NCBI GenBank assembly: GCA_019309815.1 | Contig: JAFDFO010000277.1 | Location: 1 to 5,436, forward strand | Source: Deltaproteobacteria bacterium | Lineage (GTDB): Bacteria > Desulfobacterota > Desulfobacteria > Desulfobacterales > C00003060 | DNA: 5,436 nucleotides | Direction: 5' to 3' | In this document: positions 1 to 5,376 of the stretch, piece by piece | Layout: each line of letters starts with the position of its first letter | How positions within the stretch are numbered: the stretch's first letter is position 1 | Notes under the pieces: model-generated | Told to the model about the DNA's origin: nothing | The model's database searches: none | What the model saw: the letters and a program-made list of their open reading frames with translations, nothing else | Made by a program: the position numbers and the translations under genes

Positions 1-131
1 ACGCCTCAGTCGTCGCTCCTCGGCGCCTTGCATCTAATGCCTTGCTGGTGATCAGGAATATCCCGAAACCACCTGATATCATTATCACTACATAAATCAG
101 ACGGTGGATTTGGGAAGCGCTGGTGCACCAT

Positions 132-137
132 GGAGGA
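132..137 (+). promoter_or_regulatory. Shine-Dalgarno sequence that fixes the MBL-fold gene start
   Basis: GGAGGA lies six bases upstream of a TTG codon at 144. The longest reading frame begins at a GTG at 123, which lies upstream of this motif and would place the ribosome binding site inside the coding region. The TTG is therefore preferred as the start. Seen directly; the choice of start is inference. Confidence 0.65.
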
Positions 138-143
138 CATCCG

Positions 144-1028
144 TTGACGGAACATCACTGCACACTCGTAGAGATCAAGCAAGAAATTCCGGGTTTTGAC
201 CGTTTCATCGGCTCCTGGGTATACCAGAACGATATCAGTTTCGTGGTGGATGTGGGGCCGTCCAATTCAGTAAGCAAGTTGACTCACGCTCTTTCGGAGA
301 TGGGGATAACAAGGCTTGACTATGTGCTCCTGACCCACATACATATCGATCACGCAGGCGGTCTTGGCAAATTTCTGGAGCATTTCCCGATGGCCCGGGT
401 CGTGTGTCACGAAAAAGGGATCAGGCATCTCATAAACCCCTCCAAGCTGTGGGAGGGAAGCCAAATGGCCCTGGGAGAGATTGCCGAATCCTTTGGGCCT
501 TATACTCCGGTTCAAGAGAAGATGTGTATACCGCATACTCAAGCGCAAATAGAGAATCTGACGATCATAAAGACGCCCGGTCATGCGCCTCACCACCTCA
601 GCTTCAGTTACCAGGGGAACCTTTTTGCGGGTGAGGCTTGCGGCAACTACTACTCCGTTGGAGATACGGACTATTTGCGCCCCGCCACACCCCCCAAGTT
701 CTTTCTCGATATCTTTCTGGGGAGTATAGATAGATTGATGGCCTTGAGGGAACAGCACATATTCTATGCCCATTTTGGGGATGCCCCTGACTCGCATCAA
801 ATGCTGGAGCGGTTCCGGAGGCAGGTTTTTAGATGGAAAGAGATCATTGAGAAGGAGATGTCGGCCGCTCCTGAGGATCTGATAGAGAGATGCATGGACC
901 GTCTCCTGAAAGACGATCCTGACCTGAGGGCGTTTGAATTCATGGATGCTGATATGCAGAATCGAGAAAGATTCTTCATGGCAAATTCAGTCAGGGGATA
1001 TACAGAATTCTTGCAACAGACCGGATAG
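144..1028 (+). CDS. MBL-fold metallo-hydrolase
   Basis: This is a probable zinc- or iron-dependent hydrolase of the metallo-beta-lactamase superfamily, 294 residues from the TTG start (301 from the GTG at 123). The superfamily hallmark THIHIDHAGG is at residues 64-73, giving metal ligands H65, H67, D69 and H70. A TPGH motif supplies H147, and YAHFGD supplies H210. The position that is normally a metal-bridging Asp in an FxGD motif reads FAGEACG, with Glu at residue 164. The N-terminal strand pair (residues about 23-38) and the VVDVG motif fit the fold. The C-terminal 75 residues are helical and charged and follow the metal core, as in the stand-alone hydrolases of this superfamily rather than RNase J or glyoxalase II. 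There is no signal peptide, so it is probably cytoplasmic. The substrate cannot be read from the sequence. The kinase gene downstream is separated by about 134 bp, so the two need not share a transcript. Confidence 0.92.
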   Translation: MTEHHCTLVEIKQEIPGFDRFIGSWVYQNDISFVVDVGPSNSVSKLTHALSEMGITRLDYVLLTHIHIDHAGGLGKFLEHFPMARVVCHEKGIRHLINPSKLWEGSQMALGEIAESFGPYTPVQEKMCIPHTQAQIENLTIIKTPGHAPHHLSFSYQGNLFAGEACGNYYSVGDTDYLRPATPPKFFLDIFLGSIDRLMALREQHIFYAHFGDAPDSHQMLERFRRQVFRWKEIIEKEMSAAPEDLIERCMDRLLKDDPDLRAFEFMDADMQNRERFFMANSVRGYTEFLQQTG

Positions 1029-1049
1029 ACATCCATTTCTCCGCACCGT

Positions 1050-1066
1050 CCATATCTCTGATATGG
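1050..1066 (+). other. Small perfect hairpin after the MBL-fold gene
   Basis: CCATATC and GATATGG form a perfect 7-bp stem with a TCT loop, beginning 21 bases after the stop codon. No run of T follows, so it does not meet the criteria for an intrinsic terminator. It may be a weak or Rho-assisted 3' end, an mRNA-stabilising stem, or chance. Confidence 0.35.
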
Positions 1067-1089
1067 CAACGCTCCAAAAGGGCATCACG

Positions 1090-1101
1090 AGTTACGTAAC
1101 T
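1090..1101. promoter_or_regulatory. 12-bp perfect palindrome upstream of the kinase gene, possible operator
   Basis: AGTTACGTAACT is self-complementary over all 12 bases and lies about 60 bases before the histidine kinase start, in the gap between two genes. A dimeric repressor or activator site would look like this. A further GTAAC occurs about 20 bases downstream. No matching -35/-10 pair could be identified, so the operator role is inference only. Confidence 0.25.
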
Positions 1102-1149
1102 GCATGGCATTGGAAGTAACGAGCCAAGACTCTCTTGATGATGTTGCCT

Positions 1150-1157
1150 GGAGGTGA
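1150..1157 (+). promoter_or_regulatory. Shine-Dalgarno sequence that fixes the kinase start
   Basis: GGAGGTGA is a near-ideal anti-16S match, and five bases after it comes a TTG codon at 1163. The longest-frame GTG at 1154 lies inside this motif and is unlikely to be the start. Confidence 0.7.
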
Positions 1158-1162
1158 CTTTC

Positions 1163-2446
1163 TTGACCCGTAAAGTTTCCGATAACGACATGAGCGCTCT
1201 GGCACGATTATCGACGCTGGTGAACTCTTCCTTGGACCTTATGGCCGTGTTGGACAACGCCATGAAGTATGTAGAGGAGTTGATGGATGCGGAGACCAGT
1301 TCGATTTTTGAAGTAGACCATGAGCGGGACGAACTGCGTTTTCGATTGGCTCGCGGCAAGTGGGGCAGCAAGGCTCAAGAGATCCGTTTATCTATGGGTG
1401 AAGGTATTGCCGGGCGTGTGGCCCAGGAGGGAAAACCGATCGTGGTGCCTGATATCGAGCAGGACGAGCGCTTCGCCTCCCGGATTGATGCACATACCGG
1501 TTTCAAGACCCGCTCCATCATCTGCGTGCCCATAAAGCACAAGGGGCGCCTTATCGGGGTACTGGAAGTCCTGAACAAACGCGGGGGGCCTTTTGACGAG
1601 GATGATGTTGAGCTCCTGACGGTGGTGAGCAACCAGATCGGGATTGCTATGGAGAACGCTCGCCTGTACGAGCGGCTGCGCGCGAGGTTTACCCTCACCA
1701 CGGAGGAGCTGAAGAAGACGCAACAGAAGGTCATCCAAAGCGAACGAATGGTCGCACTGGCGCGGCTTTCCCAAGGTGTGGCCCACGAGGTACGCAATCC
1801 GGTGATGTCCATCGGTGGTTTCGCCATGCGGATCAAGCAGAAGCTTCCCTCCGATAATCCTATGCACAAGTACGCCGACATTATCATCAAAGAAACCGCC
1901 CGCCTGGAGAAGATGGTTCGAGACATAGAGGACTATGCGAACATGCGTGAACCTCGGTTCGGTGAGGTGAACCTTAAGAAGCTCACAAAACATGCGTTGG
2001 AAGATTGGAAGGAAAAAGGGGGATTGGCCAACATAGAAATACAACTCGACCTTCCGGACGACGAGGCCACTCTTCCTGGAGATGAGGGGCTGCTTCGTGT
2101 GGTGCTCAACAATCTGTTCCAAAACGCAGCAGAAGCGATGGCTAATGAAGGCATTCTCTCCGTTGTTGCCTATCCTGAAGGGAAGCATGTCATCATCAGG
2201 GTGGCGGACACTGGAAGGGGCATCGATCCCGACAAGCTCCCTCTGATATTTGACCCCTTTTTTACTGCCAACACCTCCGGTTCCGGGTTAGGTTTGACCA
2301 CCGTTCACCGTATTGTGAGCGAACATGGTGGCGAAATCAGCGTGGACTCGATTCCGGGAGAGGGCACCGAATTCCGGATCCAGCTACCCCTCTATCCGGA
2401 TGACATGCAGCTGAGTGAATTGGAAGCGTCTCAGCGGAGGGCATGA
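1163..2446 (+). CDS. Soluble GAF-domain sensor histidine kinase
   Basis: This is a two-component sensor kinase of 427 residues from the TTG start (430 from the GTG at 1154). A GAF domain occupies about residues 20-170, with typical GEGIAGRVA and VPDIEQDERF segments and an ICVPIKHKGRLIGVLEVLNK strand pair. A short coiled-coil linker (about 170-200) leads to the HisKA dimerisation domain with the H-box HEVRNP. Its phospho-acceptor is H208. The HATPase domain shows an N-box (NLFQNAAEAM, N321), the G1 box DTGRGI (349-354), the F-box FDPFF (363-367) and the G2 box GSGLGL (373-378), so all catalytic boxes look intact. No hydrophobic segment long enough to span a membrane is present, so it should sense an internal signal, perhaps a small ligand bound by GAF. 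No response regulator is encoded in the window, which makes it an orphan here. The stop overlaps an ATG (ATGA at 2443-2446), but the small frame that would start there is judged spurious. Confidence 0.95.
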   Translation: MTRKVSDNDMSALARLSTLVNSSLDLMAVLDNAMKYVEELMDAETSSIFEVDHERDELRFRLARGKWGSKAQEIRLSMGEGIAGRVAQEGKPIVVPDIEQDERFASRIDAHTGFKTRSIICVPIKHKGRLIGVLEVLNKRGGPFDEDDVELLTVVSNQIGIAMENARLYERLRARFTLTTEELKKTQQKVIQSERMVALARLSQGVAHEVRNPVMSIGGFAMRIKQKLPSDNPMHKYADIIIKETARLEKMVRDIEDYANMREPRFGEVNLKKLTKHALEDWKEKGGLANIEIQLDLPDDEATLPGDEGLLRVVLNNLFQNAAEAMANEGILSVVAYPEGKHVIIRVADTGRGIDPDKLPLIFDPFFTANTSGSGLGLTTVHRIVSEHGGEISVDSIPGEGTEFRIQLPLYPDDMQLSELEASQRRA

Positions 2447-2508
2447 TTGTCTACAAAGACAGTCTGATGCGTCAGAACAAGCTTGGAGCCCCTGACGACC
2501 GTGGGTAT

Positions 2509-2556
2509 GCTGTGATACTGGAGTGTTGGCCCGCTGTGATACTGGAGTGTTGGCCC
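2509..2556. repeat. Perfect tandem duplication of a 24-bp unit
   Basis: Two identical 24-bp units, each running from GCTGTGATAC to GTTGGCCC, occupy 2509-2532 and 2533-2556, and the identity extends two bases into the following sequence. The unit length is a multiple of three, so any frame through it stays open and yields an 8-residue peptide repeat. The second copy is also the outer part of the left arm of the long inverted repeat, so the duplication copied part of a hairpin arm. Replication slippage at the hairpin is a likely origin (inference). Confidence 0.93.
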
Positions 2557-2633
2557 GCCCTGGCCCAGACCTGGATTAATGGGCTGGTAGCTCATAGTAT
2601 GCAAAACGCCAGGGCGGGCCAATACCCCGGTAT
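2539..2633. repeat. Long inverted repeat (26-bp arms) able to form a strong hairpin
   Basis: The arm at 2539-2564 pairs with the arm at 2608-2633, leaving a 43-base loop. Counting in RNA, 23 positions are Watson-Crick, two are G-U (2543/2629 and 2549/2623) and one is an A-C mismatch (2546/2626). The inner 15 pairs, TTGGCCCGCCCTGGC with its complement, are perfect and GC-rich. Beyond the arms, weaker pairing with small bulges can extend to about 2534 and 2640. There is no T-tract after it and the loop is large, so it is not a normal intrinsic terminator. Its form suits a REP-like or MITE-like palindromic element, or an mRNA processing or stability structure between two genes. No target-site duplication could be recognised. 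Confidence 0.88.
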
Positions 2634-2751
2634 TCTATAGGCATGGTAATTGCATATTTCACCGGGGCATGATTTCGTCCCACTGTATGTCCGGGCCGGC
2701 ATCATCCGGATGGAGACCCGTTTCTTTAACCATGCAATATCGACATCCTAG

Positions 2752-2759
2752 AAGGAGGG
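2752..2759 (+). promoter_or_regulatory. Strong ribosome binding site of the SPFH gene
   Basis: AAGGAGGG ends four bases before the ATG at 2764 and is an excellent Shine-Dalgarno match, which supports that start and suggests efficient translation. Confidence 0.85.
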
Positions 2760-2763
2760 TAAG

Positions 2764-3894
2764 ATGGGCACCGACAACGTCATTTTCTTAGAGGTGATAG
2801 AGTGGTTTGACGAAACAGGCCAGGAGTTAGTGCACAGGATACCGGAGGAAGGCTCGGGCGAAATCAAATTCGGCGCTCAGTTGATTGTCCGAGAGAGTCA
2901 GGTAGGTATACTGTTTTACAAGGGGAAGGCGGGCGACGCTTTTGGTCCGGGCCGTCACACCCTGAAGACGGGCAACATTCCGGTTCTGACCAAGATCCTG
3001 ACAATACCATGGGGCATGACGAGCCCGCTTCGCGCCGAGGTCTATCTGGCCAACATGAAGGTTTTCCCGAACCTCAAATGGGGGACCAGGGACCCGGTGG
3101 CCTTCAAGGATTCGGAATTGGGGCTCGTTCGGTTGCGGGCCCATGGCGTATTCAACATACAGGTGGTCCAGCCGGTCTTGTTCATCAACACCCTCGTAGG
3201 CACCATGCACAGATTCACCACAGAGGAGATCGAGGAGTACATTGCACGCGTTATTGTCTCTCGTTTCAATGACCATCTGGGTGAGCACCTGGACAGCATA
3301 CTCAACCTGCCGGGGCGCTACGATGAGCTTTCTACGGGCCTGCAGACGCGCTTGCAGGAAGATCTCAGCCATTTTGGGCTACACCTGACACATTTATACA
3401 TCGGTTCCATTACCCCGCCGCCAGAGGTGCAGAAGACCATTGACGACAAGAGTCGCTTGAACGTGATCCAGGATCTGGACAGGCTGGTTAAAATGAAGGC
3501 GGCGATGGCTATGGAAAAGGCTGCTGAATCGACGGGAGAAGCCGGCGCCGGTTTGGGCATGGGGATGGGTTTCATGATGCCGGCCATGTTCGCAGATATG
3601 TTCAGGCCCAAGGCCGGTCCTGCTGCTACCCCGGTGCCTGAAGAGATGAACTGCCCGGATTGCAAACTTGCGATCCCCAAGGAAGCGAGATTTTGTCCCC
3701 ATTGCGGACACCAGCAACTCGTTTTCAACCAATGTGCCAATTGTGGCAAGAACTTGCCACCCAATGCTAAATTCTGCTCCAAGTGCGGACGCCCGGCAGA
3801 CGAAAAACCAGCGCCAAAAGTTTGCTCCCAGTGCAATACGGAAAACCTGCCTGGCGCCATGTTCTGCAATCACTGCGGGGAGAAACTGGAATAA
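2764..3894 (+). CDS. SPFH-domain protein with three C-terminal zinc ribbons (YdjI-like, COG4260 type)
   Basis: This is a 376-residue member of the stomatin/prohibitin (SPFH) superfamily, in the branch that carries C-terminal zinc ribbons, sometimes annotated as virion core protein-like. Family signatures seen are the N-terminal FLEVIEW...LVHRIP segment, the QLIVRESQVGILFYKGK strand (about 39-55), FGPGRHTLKTGNIPVL (60-75), AEVYLANMK (91-99), and WGTRDPV. The SPFH core runs to about residue 230, followed by a charged helical stretch (about 225-257). A Gly/Met-rich linker (about 259-280) leads to three zinc ribbons: C297/C300-C311/C314, C324/C327-C338/C341 and C354/C357-C368/C371. Each has exactly ten residues between its two CxxC knuckles. 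No N-terminal membrane anchor is evident, as in Bacillus YdjI, so membrane attachment would need a partner. In B. subtilis, ydjI shares an operon with pspA, ydjG and ydjH and is linked to membrane stress. No pspA is visible here. A similar role is inference. The downstream gene starts one base after the stop. Confidence 0.94.
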   Translation: MGTDNVIFLEVIEWFDETGQELVHRIPEEGSGEIKFGAQLIVRESQVGILFYKGKAGDAFGPGRHTLKTGNIPVLTKILTIPWGMTSPLRAEVYLANMKVFPNLKWGTRDPVAFKDSELGLVRLRAHGVFNIQVVQPVLFINTLVGTMHRFTTEEIEEYIARVIVSRFNDHLGEHLDSILNLPGRYDELSTGLQTRLQEDLSHFGLHLTHLYIGSITPPPEVQKTIDDKSRLNVIQDLDRLVKMKAAMAMEKAAESTGEAGAGLGMGMGFMMPAMFADMFRPKAGPAATPVPEEMNCPDCKLAIPKEARFCPHCGHQQLVFNQCANCGKNLPPNAKFCSKCGRPADEKPAPKVCSQCNTENLPGAMFCNHCGEKLE

Positions 3895-3895
3895 A

Positions 3896-5116
3896 GTGGC
3901 CTATGCAGTAGAGCAAGAGTGTCCACAGTGCGGGGCGCCCATTGGGCTGGAGGAAACCGACCATCTCCTCCAATGCCCATATTGCAATGTCAAAAGCTTC
4001 CTTTTTGCCCACGACTATTACCGCTTGGTATTGCCCCATAACGCCCCGGACAAGGAGATCATCTACGCACCTTACCTTCGGTTCAAGGGCAACGTGTACT
4101 CATGTCAAGGCCAGACCATCGGCCACCGGATCGTGGACATCACCCACCTGGGGACGTCGGTCAAGGGCCTTCCCATATCACTGGGCTTGAGGCCTCAAGC
4201 CATGAAAATGAAATTCGTGTCAAAAGACACAGCTGGGTCCTTTCTGCGAAGTTCTTTAGGTGTAGCCGACGTGCTGGCCAGAGTCGGAAAACAGGTTTCA
4301 GGCTCCGGGCACTTGTTTCACCGTGCGTACATCGGCGACACGGTGAGCCTCATCTATCTGCCTCTGTATGTTGAGAAAGAAACCCTCTTTGACGCCATAC
4401 TCAACCGGCCCATTGTCAAGCTTTCCCAGAGCGAGGAGGGGCTTGGATTAGCTGCTATGAGTCATACCAAATGGAGGCTGATTTTTATGTCCACTCTTTG
4501 CCCGCAGTGTGGGTGGAATCTGGAAGGTGAACGAGACAGTGTGGTATTGACCTGCAGCAACTGCAACACGGCCTGGGAGGCCGTGGAAGGGAGTTTCTCA
4601 AGGGTGGGCTTGGCGGCCGTTCCGGAAGAGGGCAAAAATATCGTATACTTGCCCTTCTGGAGAATCACTGCCAGCGCAAAGGGAATTGAAATCAACTCAT
4701 TTGCTGATTTCATCCGGGTAACCAACCAGCCCAAAGTGGTCCAAAAGGAGTGGGAGAACCAGGACATGAGCTACTGGTGCCCGGCCTTTAAAATTAGGCC
4801 CACGATCTTTGTGCGCCTGATAAGCCAGCTGACAATCACCCCGAAAGACTTCAAGACGAAGGAAACAGTCCCCAGGCAGGGCCTTCACCCCGTGACAATG
4901 CCCCAGAGTGAGGCAGTACAAAGCATGAAACTTACGCTGGCCGGTTCGGCCTTGACGAAAAAGAAAACCTTTCCCCTGCTTCCGGAAATCGACTTTGCCG
5001 TGAAGGATTCCACTCTGGTCTACCTCCCTTTTGAGGACAAGGGTCATGACTTTGTCCAGCAACAGATGCGCCTCAGCATCAACAAAAAAGCTTTGGAATA
5101 TGGTCGTCACCTATAA
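3896..5116 (+). CDS. Double zinc-ribbon protein, probable SPFH partner, function unknown
   Basis: This is a 406-residue protein read from a GTG one base after the SPFH stop codon. The frame is open further upstream into the SPFH gene, but that part only shadows the SPFH zinc ribbons. The GTG places the first knuckle at the N-terminus. Zinc ribbon 1 uses C9/C12 and C27/C30; zinc ribbon 2 uses C202/C205 and C220/C223. Both have 14 residues between the knuckles. Each is followed about 27 residues later by an (I/V)Y(L/A)P strand. Four such strands occur, at about residues 56, 153, 250 and 375, which suggests two duplicated modules. IIYAPYLRFKGNVYSCQGQT resembles the strand-turn pattern of YdjG-like zinc-ribbon proteins (recollection, not searched). 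No transmembrane segment or signal peptide is seen. No strong Shine-Dalgarno sits at the usual distance (a GGGGAG ends 13 bases upstream), so translation is probably coupled to the SPFH gene. The tight linkage implies a shared complex or pathway. I do not recognise a named family with confidence. Confidence 0.87.
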   Translation: MAYAVEQECPQCGAPIGLEETDHLLQCPYCNVKSFLFAHDYYRLVLPHNAPDKEIIYAPYLRFKGNVYSCQGQTIGHRIVDITHLGTSVKGLPISLGLRPQAMKMKFVSKDTAGSFLRSSLGVADVLARVGKQVSGSGHLFHRAYIGDTVSLIYLPLYVEKETLFDAILNRPIVKLSQSEEGLGLAAMSHTKWRLIFMSTLCPQCGWNLEGERDSVVLTCSNCNTAWEAVEGSFSRVGLAAVPEEGKNIVYLPFWRITASAKGIEINSFADFIRVTNQPKVVQKEWENQDMSYWCPAFKIRPTIFVRLISQLTITPKDFKTKETVPRQGLHPVTMPQSEAVQSMKLTLAGSALTKKKTFPLLPEIDFAVKDSTLVYLPFEDKGHDFVQQQMRLSINKKALEYGRHL

Positions 5117-5149
5117 AAGATCTTGTCTTCAAGGGTTTTCATTTTAGGT

Positions 5150-5174
5150 TCTTCTCCAATTTAGTTGGAGAAGA
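5150..5174 (+). terminator. Hairpin downstream of the SPFH operon, possible terminator
   Basis: TCTTCTCCAA pairs perfectly with TTGGAGAAGA around a five-base TTTAG loop, giving a 10-bp stem that starts 33 bases after the operon's stop codon. A T-rich stretch (TTTGTTTTCT) lies about 20 bases further on instead of directly after the stem, so it is a poor match to a standard intrinsic terminator. The stem also overlaps the stop codon of the minus-strand gene remnant. Confidence 0.4.
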
Positions 5175-5340
5175 GGGTCCAAGGATTCAAGGGTTTGTTT
5201 TCTAAAGACTTTATCAGCGCCGTTAACATTCTTTCGATTTCTGCGATGTTTTTTTGTGTCCCCAATTCACTTTTTTCAATGAAGCCCAAATCTCCTACCA
5301 ACAAAATCTGGGTTCCTTTCTTTGAATATTCTTTTGCTTT
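5161..5340 (-). pseudogene. C-terminal remnant of a four-helix-bundle (23S rRNA intervening-sequence type) protein
   Basis: Read on the minus strand, 59 codons run from just after a TGA (plus-strand 5341-5343) to a TAA (5161-5163). The peptide contains TQILLVGDLGFIEKSE followed by IERMLTALIKSLENKPLN. This matches my recollection of the end of the four-helix-bundle family, where TQL-like, DLGFI and ML-x-LI-x-SLE stretches are typical of the last two helices. Intact members are about 115-130 residues and begin with an N-terminal helix of the type LxVWQKA. That half is missing, and no start codon precedes the remnant in frame. The upstream side abuts directly on a GGGTTCAA repeat array. This is therefore a decayed copy with its first half deleted. 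The last residues (KPLNPWTL) are encoded by the flanking repeat units. The plus-strand frame over the same stretch is a shadow. No function is expected. Confidence 0.75.
5175..5195. repeat. Left flanking array of 8-bp GGGTTCAA-like units
   Basis: GGGTCCAA (5175-5182), GGATTCAA (5183-5190) and a partial GGGTT follow one another. The 13-bp segment at 5183-5195 is an exact inverted copy of 5348-5360 on the other side of the gene remnant. An extra isolated copy, TTCAAGGGTT, lies at 5128-5137, just after the SPFH operon. Confidence 0.75.
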
Positions 5341-5344
5341 TCAC

Positions 5345-5376
5345 TTGAACCCTTGAATCCTCGAACCCTTGAACCC
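5345..5376. repeat. Right flanking array: four tandem 8-bp units TTGAACCC
   Basis: TTGAACCC, TTGAATCC, TCGAACCC and TTGAACCC stand head to tail at 5345-5352, 5353-5360, 5361-5368 and 5369-5376. They are in inverted orientation relative to the left array and lie immediately 5' of the minus-strand four-helix-bundle remnant. Arrays of this kind flank four-helix-bundle genes elsewhere, to my recollection. Confidence 0.82.

Larger units (their letters stand above)
2447..2763. other. 317-bp gap between kinase and SPFH gene, repeat-bearing, no convincing gene
   Basis: The left half is occupied by a 24-bp tandem repeat and a long inverted repeat, listed separately. The right half (2641-2763) is unique sequence. 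It contains a 10-bp palindrome CATCCGGATG at 2703-2712 and a distant complementary pair, GCATGGT at 2641-2647 with ACCATGC at 2729-2735. It ends in the ribosome binding site of the SPFH gene. A promoter for the SPFH operon is expected in this half, but no good sigma-70 or sigma-54 match could be seen. Confidence 0.7.

Noticed and set aside
51..77. Inverted repeat ATCAGG...CCTGAT before the MBL-fold gene
   Set aside because: The stem is only 6 bp with a 15-base loop and no T-tract, which is well within chance.
3..95. Open frame of 30 codons entering from the left edge and ending in TAA, possibly the end of an upstream gene
   Set aside because: It is short enough to be open by chance, and the peptide (ending in KPPDIIITT) shows no motif I recognise. 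More upstream sequence would decide it.
2431..2622. A 63-residue minus-strand frame with repeated GPTLQYHS
   Set aside because: It is the antisense reading of the same repeats, with no clear ribosome binding site.
2443..2640. A 65-residue plus-strand frame starting in the ATGA overlap with the kinase stop
   Set aside because: Much of it is the 24-bp tandem repeat and both arms of the hairpin. The GGAGGG is too close to the ATG (one base), and the peptide, with its repeated AVILECWP, resembles no protein I know. Translation coupled to the kinase cannot be fully excluded.
2509..2640. CRISPR array or integron attC site
   Set aside because: There are only two direct, unspaced copies and no spacers. 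No integrase or attC core motifs were recognised.
2650..2678. TTGCAT as a possible -35 box for the SPFH operon
   Set aside because: No acceptable -10 hexamer follows at 16-18 bases, and the sequence also fails the GG-N10-GC spacing of a sigma-54 site.
3668..3895. Upstream extension of the double zinc-ribbon gene into the SPFH gene
   Set aside because: This part is the SPFH zinc-ribbon coding region read in another frame. Its cysteines do not form CxxC pairs, and the GTG at 3896 gives a natural N-terminus.
5165..5356. A 63-residue plus-strand frame at the right end
   Set aside because: It is antisense to the four-helix-bundle remnant, which gives a recognisable protein on the minus strand.
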